From the NCBI GenBank assembly GCA_016712885.1, contig JADJQF010000002.1, forward strand, positions 248,001-312,000: 64,000 bases of DNA. The letters run 5' to 3'. The notes below the pieces were generated by a model. That model was given only the letters and a program-made list of their open reading frames with translations, did not search any database and was not told the origin of the DNA. Both the position numbers and the translations under genes were made by a program. This document shows positions 1 through 7,903 of the stretch, piece after piece. Source of the stretch: Candidatus Flexicrinis proximus (lineage in GTDB: Bacteria > Chloroflexota > Anaerolineae > Aggregatilineales > Phototrophicaceae). Within the stretch, counting starts at the first letter, position 1, and each line of letters begins with the position of its first letter.

Positions 1-567
1 GATGTCCTGCTTTACTTTGTTGACAGCGCTACACAGCTCGTCGAAAACGACTATCGGGTAGTGCTGCCTGTCTACCCGCTTGTACTGGACGACTTTGGTT
101 CTTATGTGTGGACTGGCGAAGACTACTACGACGGGTTCTGGGCGTTCATCAGTCTGACGCCCGCTGAGACTGAGGGCGTATATGACGGCAGCCGGTCAGA
201 TACCGTTTTCGAGTCAAGTTCCGCACTGGATTTCCTGGTCTCGCCTCTGGATATGGGGGATCCACGACCAGAACGATTCCGCTGTGAAGGCGCACCCACG
301 ACTCGGCTGGCCGACGCCGTATTCGTTCGACCGCTGACGTATTTTGAGCCGATAACGCTGTATAACCAACCCGGCGGTGAAGTCGCGGCCGAGATCGAGC
401 AGGTCAGCCAGCTCATCATAGGCGTGGACGAAGGGCCAGAGTGTCTGGATGGCTTCACGTGGTACCGGATCACGGTCATCGTCGAAGGCGTCGACCAGGC
501 GACCGGCTGGATTCGCGAGAACTACGACGCAACAGAGTATGAGTACGACATCATGTTCTACGACTAA
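1..567 (+). CDS. C-terminal part of a secreted SH3-like domain protein (5' partial)
   Basis: The frame is open from base 1 with no stop upstream, so the gene begins outside the window and a GTG at 61 is probably internal. About 188 residues are visible. The last 70 residues look like a bacterial SH3-like fold: a short 'LYNQPGG' strand, a hydrophobic middle and a closing 'GWIRE' strand, as in SH3b modules of exported proteins. The segment is acidic and rich in Tyr and Asp, with no catalytic motif. The gene ends 2 bases before the convergent oxidase gene. The function is unknown; an exported or cell-wall role is inferred from the SH3-like end only. Confidence 0.6.
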   Translation, partial: DVLLYFVDSATQLVENDYRVVLPVYPLVLDDFGSYVWTGEDYYDGFWAFISLTPAETEGVYDGSRSDTVFESSSALDFLVSPLDMGDPRPERFRCEGAPTTRLADAVFVRPLTYFEPITLYNQPGGEVAAEIEQVSQLIIGVDEGPECLDGFTWYRITVIVEGVDQATGWIRENYDATEYEYDIMFYD

Positions 568-569
568 GA

Positions 570-1844
570 CTAGACCGCGTCGCCGTAAAGATGCGCCTGC
601 AGGAACGCATTGCGGAACTTGCCTTGAGGATCATATCGCTGAATCAACTCACGAAAGCGAGGCAGCATTTCATACAGCGGTTGCAGACGTGCCGGCGCCA
701 TCGTGAAGAGCTTCCCCCAATGGGGCCGCGCGCCGAATGGTTCAAGTTCGGCCTCGATTTGTGGAAGAACTCTTTGAACGGAGGCCCAATCCTGCTTCCA
801 CGTAAAGTGGATTCCAATCGAATCCTGATGGTAGCAGGGACTCATCCAGAAGTCGTCGGCTGCAATGCTGCGAATCTCTGATATGAGCAGGTGTGGCGCG
901 ATCTCTTGACGCAGTTGTCCGACGGCACGAATGGCGTCGGCCGCAGTATGGCGCGCAACGAAGTATTCCGATTGCAGTTCGTTGCCGGCACTAGGCGTCG
1001 AGTCGATACGAAAGTGTGGGAGCCGTTCGTGCCATGGACCAGGGACGCCTAGCTGCCGGGTACATCCTTCGCCGGAGAGTTCGGCAATCGGGTGCATTTG
1101 TCCCACGGCCGGCAATGCGCCGAAGAACTCCGGTCTCTGGCTAAAGGTTTCGCTGTCCCCAGTACGGTGCTTCAGCCAGACTTGATTCACACTATTGCCT
1201 CTCCAGTCGGTGAAGAAACTGACACTGGAGGCGCTTGACATCATTTCATCGAAATGGACTTCCAGACTTTCGACGGGCAGGTTTAGATAGACGTGCTGAC
1301 TCATCTCATACGCCGGAAGAAGGTCCAGCGTGAGTTCAACAACGACGCCAAGCCCACCAAGGCCAATAACCGCCCCATTGAAGTTCTCACTGTCGTTTGC
1401 ACGGGAGAGCGAAACAAGTTCACCACTTGACGTGACAAGCTTCAGTGCCGCGACCTGCGCGGCGAGGTTCTGGTTGCTTACGCCAGAACCATGTGTGGCG
1501 GTCATGCATGCGCCGATTACGGAAATGTGGGGGAGCGATGCCATGTTATGTAATGCATAGCCTGCATCATGAAGTATTGGACACAATTCCCCATAGGTCA
1601 TGTTTGCGCCAATCGTCACCTGCCTGTGCTGATGGTTGACTCTGACCGTGGGCGTGCAGCGTGCGAGCGAAACGAGCGCATGGTCAGAATCTGCGATGCC
1701 GTTGAAGGAATGGCGTGTGCCGAGTATCCGAAGCTTCTCATACTGCCGGACCAGCATCACAATCTCGTCAACGGATTCGGGATAAAGGACGTTCTCTGTG
1801 CTGTAACTGTAATTCCCCGCCCAATTCTGGAGTTTTGCGCTCAT
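570..1844 (-). CDS. FAD-linked alditol/sugar-lactone oxidase (AldO type)
   Basis: A 424-residue flavoprotein of the VAO/GMC-independent family that oxidises alditols (xylitol, sorbitol) or aldonolactones with O2, releasing H2O2. The N-terminal FAD_binding_4 half carries 'GTRHSFNGIADS' near residue 45, the loop whose His holds FAD covalently in AldO. The C-terminal half is the D-arabinono-lactone-oxidase domain, ending with the 'HWGK' motif near residue 380 that is typical of AldO and gulonolactone oxidase. Length matches AldO (about 420 residues). The ATG is preceded by AAAGGGATG. It lies downstream of purH on the same strand but 218 bases away, so it is probably separately expressed. The substrate cannot be read from the sequence. 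Confidence 0.85.
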   Translation of the reverse strand: MSAKLQNWAGNYSYSTENVLYPESVDEIVMLVRQYEKLRILGTRHSFNGIADSDHALVSLARCTPTVRVNHQHRQVTIGANMTYGELCPILHDAGYALHNMASLPHISVIGACMTATHGSGVSNQNLAAQVAALKLVTSSGELVSLSRANDSENFNGAVIGLGGLGVVVELTLDLLPAYEMSQHVYLNLPVESLEVHFDEMMSSASSVSFFTDWRGNSVNQVWLKHRTGDSETFSQRPEFFGALPAVGQMHPIAELSGEGCTRQLGVPGPWHERLPHFRIDSTPSAGNELQSEYFVARHTAADAIRAVGQLRQEIAPHLLISEIRSIAADDFWMSPCYHQDSIGIHFTWKQDWASVQRVLPQIEAELEPFGARPHWGKLFTMAPARLQPLYEMLPRFRELIQRYDPQGKFRNAFLQAHLYGDAV

Positions 1845-2062
1845 GTCGTTGACATCCCTTTCCGACCAGGAAACGATTCATTCGTGCGCGGTGAAAGTCC
1901 TGGAACGCAAATTATACGCCCTGCCTGGGCGCAGCGCGTGGGATTGGCAGGAAACAGCACTTTCGGACGATCCGGTTCAATGCCGCGCGGCGTACTCCGA
2001 TGTACTCTGCGTATCTCGTAGCGCAGAACCACCCGGACGTCGATTGAATGGTCCAACCGAAC

Positions 2063-3604
2063 TTAGTGCCGGAAGTGCCTGACACCTGTGAATACCATGG
2101 CAATATCATAGCGGTTGGCAGCTTCGATGACTTCTGCGTCGCGAATACTGCCACCCGGTTGAATGACGGCCCGGACACCCGCGTCCGCCACCGCTTCCAG
2201 CCCGTCCGCAAATGGAATGAGTCCGTCAGACGCCATCACGGCGCCGCGTGCCCTGTCGCCTGCTTTTGCCACAGCAAGCCTTGCGGCGTCGACCCGACTG
2301 GTGACACCCCCACCGATGCCATAGGTCGCATCCGGGCCGGCAATGACGATCGCATTGCTCCTCACGTGCTGCATGGCCTTCCAGGCAAACTTCATGGCAG
2401 CGAGTTCATCAGGGGTCGGCGCGCGCTTGGTCACAACCTTCATCTGTGAGCCTTCCGGATCGCCGGTATCCGCTCGTTGTACCAAAAATCCACGGTGTAC
2501 CGTCCTAACCTCCAGATCATGGCCGTTATACGGCAGCGAGATTTGGAGAAGGCGGCAGTTCTTGCGCTTCTGCGAGAGCAGAGTCAGCGCGCCCTGGGAA
2601 AATCCAGGCGCTGCGAGGTCGTCAATGAGCAATGAACCCAATGATTCGGCAAACGCCTCGTCAACCTGACGGTTAACAGCCATCGCGCAGCCAAAAGCAG
2701 AGAGTGGATCGGAGGCCAGGGCTTTTGGGAAGGCCTCGGCAATGGTGGTGCCGATTGCGACGCCACATGGTGTCAGGTGCTTGACGATGACGACAGCAGG
2801 TTCATCGAAACTGCTGCTGGCACGCCACGCAGCATCGATATCAAGGATATTGGTGTAGCTCAGGGCTTTACCGTTCAATAGTATGCCACCCAACGGGCCT
2901 TCGTGCGGCGTGGCACTGTAATAGGCAGCGACCTGGTGCGGGTTTTCGCCGTAACGCAGAGTCTCGACCTTCTGCACGGCCAGTGATAGCTGGTCTGGAA
3001 GCGTGTCTTCGTCGACCTTACTCTGCCCTGCCGCTTGTGCCAGGTAAGCATGGATGGCGGTATCATAATCGCGAGTGTGGGCGAAGGCTTTTACCGCCAG
3101 ATCGCGCCGGAGCGCCATGTCAACTTCGCCAGTGGCGCGCAAAGCCGCCAGCACGTGTACGTAATCAGCAGGGTCACAGATGGAAATGACCGAGAAGAAG
3201 TTCTTGGCGGATGCGCGAATCAGCGTAACGCCGCCGATGTCGATGTCTTCGATTGCGTCCTGAAGCGAGACTCCCTGTTTCGCGATCGTCTCGGTGAACG
3301 GATAGAGGTTGCAGACAACCATGTTGATCGGGGCATAGCCGTGCTGAAGCAGCTGACTGCGATCGTCATCACGGTCACGCGCCAGAATCCCGGCATGAAT
3401 CGCAGGATGCAGAGTCTTCACTCGCCCGCCCAACATTTCGGGAAGTCCGGTCAGCTGCTCGACAGGGGTCACCGGCAGACCCGCTTCGCGAAGCGTGCGT
3501 TCTGTTCCACCGCTGGCCACCAAGTCCCAACCCAATTCGTGTAATGTCGCAGCAAACGGCACAAGGTCGGACTTGTCATGTACACTGAGCAGGGCGCGTG
3601 GCAT
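2063..3604 (-). CDS. purH: Bifunctional AICAR formyltransferase / IMP cyclohydrolase
   Basis: This enzyme catalyses the last two steps of de novo purine synthesis, formylating AICAR with 10-formyl-THF and closing the ring to IMP. The first ~200 residues are the MGS-like cyclohydrolase domain ('SVHDKSD', 'LVASGGT', 'KTLHPAIHAGIL', 'NLYPF'). The rest is the AICAR transformylase domain ('RYGENPHQ', 'KHLTPCGVA', and the C-terminal 'GGSIRD' and 'FTGVRHF'). The ATG at 3604 is chosen because AGAGGAAACA precedes it and MPRALLSVHDK is the usual N-terminus; an upstream extension to 3760 would be read through the promoter. The product is 513 residues, normal for the family. It is divergent from the NADH dehydrogenase gene. 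Confidence 0.97.
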   Translation of the reverse strand: MPRALLSVHDKSDLVPFAATLHELGWDLVASGGTERTLREAGLPVTPVEQLTGLPEMLGGRVKTLHPAIHAGILARDRDDDRSQLLQHGYAPINMVVCNLYPFTETIAKQGVSLQDAIEDIDIGGVTLIRASAKNFFSVISICDPADYVHVLAALRATGEVDMALRRDLAVKAFAHTRDYDTAIHAYLAQAAGQSKVDEDTLPDQLSLAVQKVETLRYGENPHQVAAYYSATPHEGPLGGILLNGKALSYTNILDIDAAWRASSSFDEPAVVIVKHLTPCGVAIGTTIAEAFPKALASDPLSAFGCAMAVNRQVDEAFAESLGSLLIDDLAAPGFSQGALTLLSQKRKNCRLLQISLPYNGHDLEVRTVHRGFLVQRADTGDPEGSQMKVVTKRAPTPDELAAMKFAWKAMQHVRSNAIVIAGPDATYGIGGGVTSRVDAARLAVAKAGDRARGAVMASDGLIPFADGLEAVADAGVRAVIQPGGSIRDAEVIEAANRYDIAMVFTGVRHFRH

Positions 3605-3641
3605 TGTTTCCTCTTGTGATGGTGGATGGGTTATCGTGTGC

Positions 3642-3647
3642 ATTATA
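3642..3647 (-). promoter_or_regulatory. -10 box for purH
   Basis: TATAAT read on the minus strand, 37 bases upstream of the purH ATG. No convincing -35 hexamer lies at 16-18 bases; the equivalent position falls inside the Rex-like palindrome at 3661-3678, so a factor bound there could affect both divergent genes. Confidence 0.5.
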
Positions 3648-3660
3648 GCGTCCCCAATAA

Positions 3661-3678
3661 TTGTGCGATATGGCACAA
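3661..3678. promoter_or_regulatory. Rex-like operator candidate 1
   Basis: TTGTGCGATATGGCACAA is an 18-base near-perfect palindrome with one mismatched pair. It follows the architecture of redox-sensor Rex sites (TTGTGAA-N4-TTCACAA), deviating at positions 6-7 and 12-13. It sits between purH and the type II NADH dehydrogenase, the classic Rex target. Binding by Rex is inferred; no rex gene is in this window. Confidence 0.4.
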
Positions 3679-3683
3679 ATACA

Positions 3684-3701
3684 TTGTTCCGATTTTCACA
3701 A
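3684..3701. promoter_or_regulatory. Rex-like operator candidate 2
   Basis: TTGTTCCGATTTTCACAA is 18 bases long. Its right half, TTCACAA, matches the Rex half-site exactly, and its left half begins TTGTT. It starts 23 bases (about two helical turns) after candidate 1. It overlaps a possible ndh promoter: TTGTTC at 3684, then 17 bases to TAGGCT at 3707, which is preceded by TGA as in an extended -10. Confidence 0.4.
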
Positions 3702-3747
3702 TGTGATAGGCTGTGAACATCACCTCTTGGGAGGAGGTCACAACCAC

Positions 3748-5061
3748 ATGTCGTCTGCACGCCCTAAAGTCATCATCATTGGCGCGGGATTCGGCGGCCT
3801 AAACGCCGCACGTGCCTTTAACAGCCAGCCGGTTGATGTCCTGTTGATCGACCGGAACAACTACCACACGTTTACCCCCTTGTTGTATCAGGTCGCGACC
3901 TGCGGCCTGGATCCAAGCGACATCGCCTACCCTATACGCGGGATCTTCCGCCGCCAGGCCAATATGCGCTTTTTGCTCGGTTCCGTGACTGGTATAGATA
4001 CGGCAAACAGGACCCTCACGGTAAGCGCCGAGGGAGACACCCGCCAGGAACCCTACGACTACCTTGTGTTAGCTGCGGGCAGCGTCACCACCTATTTCGG
4101 TAACGCCAACGTACAGCGGGTAGCCTTTGAGGTCAAAGACCTTTCGGGAAGCGTGAGGCTACGTAATCACGTCCTCAAATTGCTCGAACGCGCGGCCTGG
4201 ACTGAAGACCCGGAGTTGAGGCGCGCGCTGACCACTATGGTCGTGGTCGGGGGTGGCCCGACGGGGCTGGAAACGGCGGGGGCGCTCACCGAACTATACA
4301 ATTTCGTCGTCAAGCGCGAGTATCCTCACATCTCGAACCTGGATGCGAAAGTGGTCCTGATCGAGGCGACCGACAAGCTGCTTGCGCCATATCCTGAGCG
4401 ACTGCGCGCTTCAGCCGCGCGGCAGCTCGCGTCATTAGGCGTCGAGGTGAGATTGGGTATGTTCGTCGCCGATGCTGACGTGTCGAGCGTGAGTTTCAAG
4501 GACGGCACGGTGATCCCGGCGTATACGCTGGTGTGGGCCGCCGGAGTGGAAGCCTCTCCGCTGGCAAAGCTGCTGGGTGTGCCGTTGGAGCGTGGTGGAC
4601 GAGTCCCGGTCCGCGATACCCTTGCCGTGGATGGGCTGGAACGCGTATACGTGATCGGAGACATGGCACACCTGATCGACTCTAGAACCCATGCGCCACA
4701 CCCGCAAATGATCCCCGTAGCCATTCAACAAGCGAAGCTCGCAGCGAGAAACATCATGGCTGATCTCTGGAGTAAGCCGCAAATGCCATTTGTCTATTTT
4801 GACAAAGGCATAATGGCGACCATTGGACGCCGGCGCGCCGTAGCCTATCCGTTCAACTCAATTCAACTGACCGGATGGATCGCGTGGCTTACCTGGTTGA
4901 GCCTGCATCTCATCTGGCTCCTGGGTTTTCGAAACCGGCTGCAGGTTCTTCTGAACTGGGTCTGGAACTATCTGACTTTTGACAGGAGTGTCCGGCTGAT
5001 CCTTGAGCGCACGTCCGCCCCACGCCAGATTGATCTGCCGAAAACTAGCGATACACCGTAA
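3748..5061 (+). CDS. ndh: Type II NADH:quinone oxidoreductase (NDH-2)
   Basis: A single-subunit, non-proton-pumping membrane flavoenzyme that passes electrons from NADH to quinone. Two Rossmann folds are visible: FAD-binding 'IIGAGFGGLNAA' at residues 7-18 and NAD-binding 'VGGGPTGLETAGAL' near residue 170. 'VYVIGDMA' near residue 300 is the second FAD contact, followed by 'IPVAIQQAKLAARN', equivalent to the quinone-site AQxAxQ helix. A hydrophobic C-terminal stretch with many Trp and Leu (about residues 372-410) is the membrane anchor. The ATG at 3748 has GAGGAGGT nine bases upstream; upstream in-frame starts would run through the operator region. The product is 437 residues, and its 3' end overlaps the convergent LRR gene by 17 bases. 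Confidence 0.93.
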   Translation: MSSARPKVIIIGAGFGGLNAARAFNSQPVDVLLIDRNNYHTFTPLLYQVATCGLDPSDIAYPIRGIFRRQANMRFLLGSVTGIDTANRTLTVSAEGDTRQEPYDYLVLAAGSVTTYFGNANVQRVAFEVKDLSGSVRLRNHVLKLLERAAWTEDPELRRALTTMVVVGGGPTGLETAGALTELYNFVVKREYPHISNLDAKVVLIEATDKLLAPYPERLRASAARQLASLGVEVRLGMFVADADVSSVSFKDGTVIPAYTLVWAAGVEASPLAKLLGVPLERGGRVPVRDTLAVDGLERVYVIGDMAHLIDSRTHAPHPQMIPVAIQQAKLAARNIMADLWSKPQMPFVYFDKGIMATIGRRRAVAYPFNSIQLTGWIAWLTWLSLHLIWLLGFRNRLQVLLNWVWNYLTFDRSVRLILERTSAPRQIDLPKTSDTP

Positions 5062-6118
5062 CGCCGCGCGCTTCCAGGTCAAACAGATACGCCGGATCAG
5101 ACCTCAGTTTGTTCCAGCGCAGATCGAGTTTCTCGATCGCAGGAAGCGAGTAAATGGCGTCAGGGACGAACGTCAGCCGGTTTGCGCGGAGGTCAAGCGT
5201 GGTCAGTTTCCCTAGATTGGCCATCGACCCCGGAAGAGCAGTCAGACGACAATTCCGAAGGTCCAGATGTTTTAGATTAAGTAGGTCGCCAAGTGTCTCA
5301 GGCAGCGAAACGAGCGGGTTGTTCATCAGGTACAGCTCGCGAAGTTCGGTCAAATGACTGATCGTGGCCGGCAGCTCTTGAAGCCGGTTGTTGTAGAGGC
5401 GAAGCTCGCGAAGCGCCGAAAGCCGGCCAATCGACTCCGGAAGTTCCGTCAGCGGATTGTCGGTCAGTCCGAGATATTTGAGCTGAGTCCAGGATTCGAA
5501 GAGGGTTTCAGGGATCCCCGAAATCCGGTTATCGCTCAGGTAGACGAAGCCGGACAGACTGCTCAGTGTACCGAGAGATGCGGGAAGCGATTCCAGTGCG
5601 TTGTGTCCGGCATCAAGCGTACGAAGGCTCGTCAGTTGCCCGATACTGCCTGGAAGAGTTCGTAAAGCGCTGTTGTGGACATATAGCTCAGTTAACGCGT
5701 CCAACTCACCGATGCGGTCATCGAGTACCTGAAGCGGATTGTCCCCAAGATAGAGCCGTTCGAGGCCGGCTATCTTCCAGAACGTCTCCGGGAGCGATGA
5801 GATTCCATTCTTCATGACGCGGAGTTCGCGCAAGCGGGAGAGCTCCGGCAGCCAAACCGGAAGTGCCCCAAGCGCATTCCCGTCCAGATGGAGCGATTCA
5901 AGGGCATTCAGCGACAGCAGCGATTCTGGAATCTGTGTAAGCTGATTGTCATCCAGGACCAGCATCTTCAGGCCGATCAAGCCACCTAACCACGTTGGAA
6001 GCGCGGTTAGGTGGTTGCCGGAAAGGTCGAGGATATCAATGTCGGTCCGCCCCTTCAGAGCGGGCGGCACGGCAGAAAGCCCGTGATCGCGGAACGAGAC
6101 CTCGACTAGCTCAGTCAC
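5045..6118 (-). CDS. Leucine-rich-repeat protein
   Basis: A 357-residue protein made almost entirely of about 14 leucine-rich repeats of 23 residues (pattern LxxLxLxxNxLxxLPxxLxxL), the SHOC2/ROCO-like subclass. No signal peptide, membrane segment or attached enzyme domain is visible, so it is probably a cytoplasmic interaction scaffold. The start is a GTG preceded by AGGGG, and that Shine-Dalgarno overlaps the TAG of the upstream secreted-protein gene nine bases away. The two are therefore very likely translated from one mRNA. The partner is unknown. It converges on ndh with a 17-base overlap. Confidence 0.85.
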   Translation of the reverse strand: MTELVEVSFRDHGLSAVPPALKGRTDIDILDLSGNHLTALPTWLGGLIGLKMLVLDDNQLTQIPESLLSLNALESLHLDGNALGALPVWLPELSRLRELRVMKNGISSLPETFWKIAGLERLYLGDNPLQVLDDRIGELDALTELYVHNSALRTLPGSIGQLTSLRTLDAGHNALESLPASLGTLSSLSGFVYLSDNRISGIPETLFESWTQLKYLGLTDNPLTELPESIGRLSALRELRLYNNRLQELPATISHLTELRELYLMNNPLVSLPETLGDLLNLKHLDLRNCRLTALPGSMANLGKLTTLDLRANRLTFVPDAIYSLPAIEKLDLRWNKLRSDPAYLFDLEARGVTVYR

Positions 6119-6127
6119 TTGTTGCCC

Positions 6128-7711
6128 CTAATTAGCGGCTTCACGCACCTTCTGTACCGCAGGCAAGAGCAGGCCAAGTCCAGTCGGATCTCCCACCCCA
6201 AACGAGAGGATCAGGTCTGCGGGCCTAACGGAGCCATCGCCGGGAATAACAGAACCATCGCCGGGCATGACGGAACCATCCGCCGCTGCGGGAGCGCCTA
6301 CCTGCCGCGCAAGCAATACGTGTTCACGCGTGTACGAATCCGGATCGGGCGGGTCCGCGAAGAAGTCGAAGAAGGTATTGGATGTACCGTCCGTGATATT
6401 GGACGTGCCATCTGTGATATTCGATGTACCATCCGTGATGCCCGAACCGTTGAAGACCTTGACATGCGGACCGCTGCCAGCCTGTGGTGCAGGCGAATTG
6501 CGGTCAATCATGAGTTCAAACGACCCTAATTCCAGAATATCGGGGACATTTTCCTGCTCCAGGTAACCCCGAAGGTTGTCCTGTTCGATATAAGGGAGTA
6601 GCAGGAAACTGTCGAGTCCGACCAGTCCCTTCAGATTGTCCTGCTCGATGTAAGGCAGCAGCAGCCCATCCTGCCCCGCGCCGTTAAGGTTTGACAAGGC
6701 AGAGGCCATCGAGGCAATCTTGACTGAACCGTCACCGAAGAGCGCCCCGACAAACACGCCTCCGGGATCCTCGGTCTCAGGGTCAGGCAGGATCAGCAAT
6801 TGGAGAAGATTTGACTCGCCTCCCAGATCACTCAGGAGATAGCCGCCCTTGAACGTCGGCTTGCCATCGTCCCCCGTGAGGTAACTCGTGACCAGGACTT
6901 CTGTCATCTTCACCTGGGCAGGCAGAGAATCGGGCTCCTGATCCGTCAATCCGGTCACGATTACGTTTTCCAGTTTGTAACGCAAGAACGTACCGCCCTC
7001 ATCATCGGGAAAGTCGAAGGCCACCGATGCCTCGCCTTTGGTCGGGTCAGTGACGATCCCATCCCATTCCTCCGGCCATGACTCATCGTATTTGCTCGGA
7101 TCGGTCAGGCCATCAGACGGCACCTGCAACCGCGGCACCTCGCCACACAACCCGCCAGCGACAACCGCTGTTCCACTCACCCACCCCGAGTCGACAGCGA
7201 ACCATGTCTGATCCCCAAAGTAGGCAACGCCAATGACCAGATATTTCTCACCGGGAAGTAGTTGGCCGATAATCGGTGCTTCTGTTGAGGGAAATTCACG
7301 GACATTGACCCGCGAGCCCAACGAAGACACAGCACACGGCTCTTCAGGCCCGATTTGGGCAGGGGGGATTACGACCGGTTCGGGTGTACCAGTTGGGGGT
7401 ACGGAACCGGAGCTATCTGGCTGAGATGGCTGCTGCGGAACGTCCGTCGACTGCTGATCCAGCGGACAGCCCTGATTCTCGGCCGGGCCGGCACGCCGTA
7501 CACACTGATCAATGAAATTATTGAGCCCATCCCCATCCATATCAAACTCCGGACAGCCCCCATAGCGCGGCGTTCCCGGTGTGAGTGGGCAGCGATCCTG
7601 CGAGTCTTCGACCGTGTCACCGTCACTGTCAGTCTGCGCGAGGGATAGTCCGGTCATCAAAACTGATGCAATCAGCAATACCGCAAGTATGCTCAGTACC
7701 CGCTTAGGCAT
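6128..7711 (-). CDS. Secreted protein with thrombospondin-3 repeats, SH3-like domain and DUF1559-type peptide motifs
   Basis: A 527-residue exported protein. Residues 1-26 are a signal peptide. Residues 27-85 hold two Ca-binding thrombospondin type 3 repeats ('DSDGD', 'DMDGDG') with paired Cys, followed by a Pro/Ser linker. An SH3-like domain lies near residues 125-185 ('RVNVRE', 'GWVSG'). The last 200 residues carry short motifs that recall planctomycete DUF1559 pseudopilin-like proteins: two copies of LLLPYIEQDNL, three ITDGTSN in tandem, several GDGSV and a terminal GLLLPAVQKVREAAN. Their order differs from the family's. The start at 7711 gives the signal peptide. It is co-transcribed with the LRR gene. 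The function is unknown. Confidence 0.75.
   Translation of the reverse strand: MPKRVLSILAVLLIASVLMTGLSLAQTDSDGDTVEDSQDRCPLTPGTPRYGGCPEFDMDGDGLNNFIDQCVRRAGPAENQGCPLDQQSTDVPQQPSQPDSSGSVPPTGTPEPVVIPPAQIGPEEPCAVSSLGSRVNVREFPSTEAPIIGQLLPGEKYLVIGVAYFGDQTWFAVDSGWVSGTAVVAGGLCGEVPRLQVPSDGLTDPSKYDESWPEEWDGIVTDPTKGEASVAFDFPDDEGGTFLRYKLENVIVTGLTDQEPDSLPAQVKMTEVLVTSYLTGDDGKPTFKGGYLLSDLGGESNLLQLLILPDPETEDPGGVFVGALFGDGSVKIASMASALSNLNGAGQDGLLLPYIEQDNLKGLVGLDSFLLLPYIEQDNLRGYLEQENVPDILELGSFELMIDRNSPAPQAGSGPHVKVFNGSGITDGTSNITDGTSNITDGTSNTFFDFFADPPDPDSYTREHVLLARQVGAPAAADGSVMPGDGSVIPGDGSVRPADLILSFGVGDPTGLGLLLPAVQKVREAAN
6229..6291. repeat. 21-base tandem repeat encoding PGDGSV units
   Basis: About three degenerate 21-base units inside the secreted-protein gene encode successive GDGSV(M/I/R)P heptapeptides. 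The unit length equals that of the ITDGTSN repeat upstream in the same gene, which suggests expansion by slippage or local duplication. Confidence 0.7.
6378..6440. repeat. Three 21-base tandem repeats encoding ITDGTSN
   Basis: Units at 6378-6398, 6399-6419 and 6420-6440 differ by only a few, mostly silent, bases and each encodes ITDGTSN on the minus strand. The silent drift shows the peptide, not the DNA, has been kept. Confidence 0.85.
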
Positions 7712-7843
7712 ATCGTTACTCCAAGTCCAGCTTGTGCGTGGTAAATGGAGGGTACGAGCTTTTAGTATCCGGCGCAAGCGGTCCGCCGAAAGTCATCAGT
7801 GGACCGGGTTGACTGACGGCATGTCATCACAACCAAGAAAGGG

Positions 7844-7866
7844 ACTGGCCTCAGCAAGAGGCCAGT
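7844..7866 (-). terminator. Hairpin terminator downstream of gpmI
   Basis: ACTGGCCTC / GAGGCCAGT is a perfect 9-bp stem with an AGCAA loop, 38 bases after the gpmI stop. On the minus strand it is followed by CCCTTTCTT, a modest U-tract. It separates gpmI from the secreted-protein/LRR operon. Confidence 0.6.
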
Positions 7867-7903
7867 TCAAAGGGACGTGGTGCGAGCGGTTCTGGCGGAG
7901 TTT

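Noticed and set aside
1841..2056. 71-codon minus-strand frame between the oxidase and purH
   Set aside because: No ribosome site, no hydrophobic or domain pattern, overlaps the oxidase start; the gap seems to hold only leader sequence.
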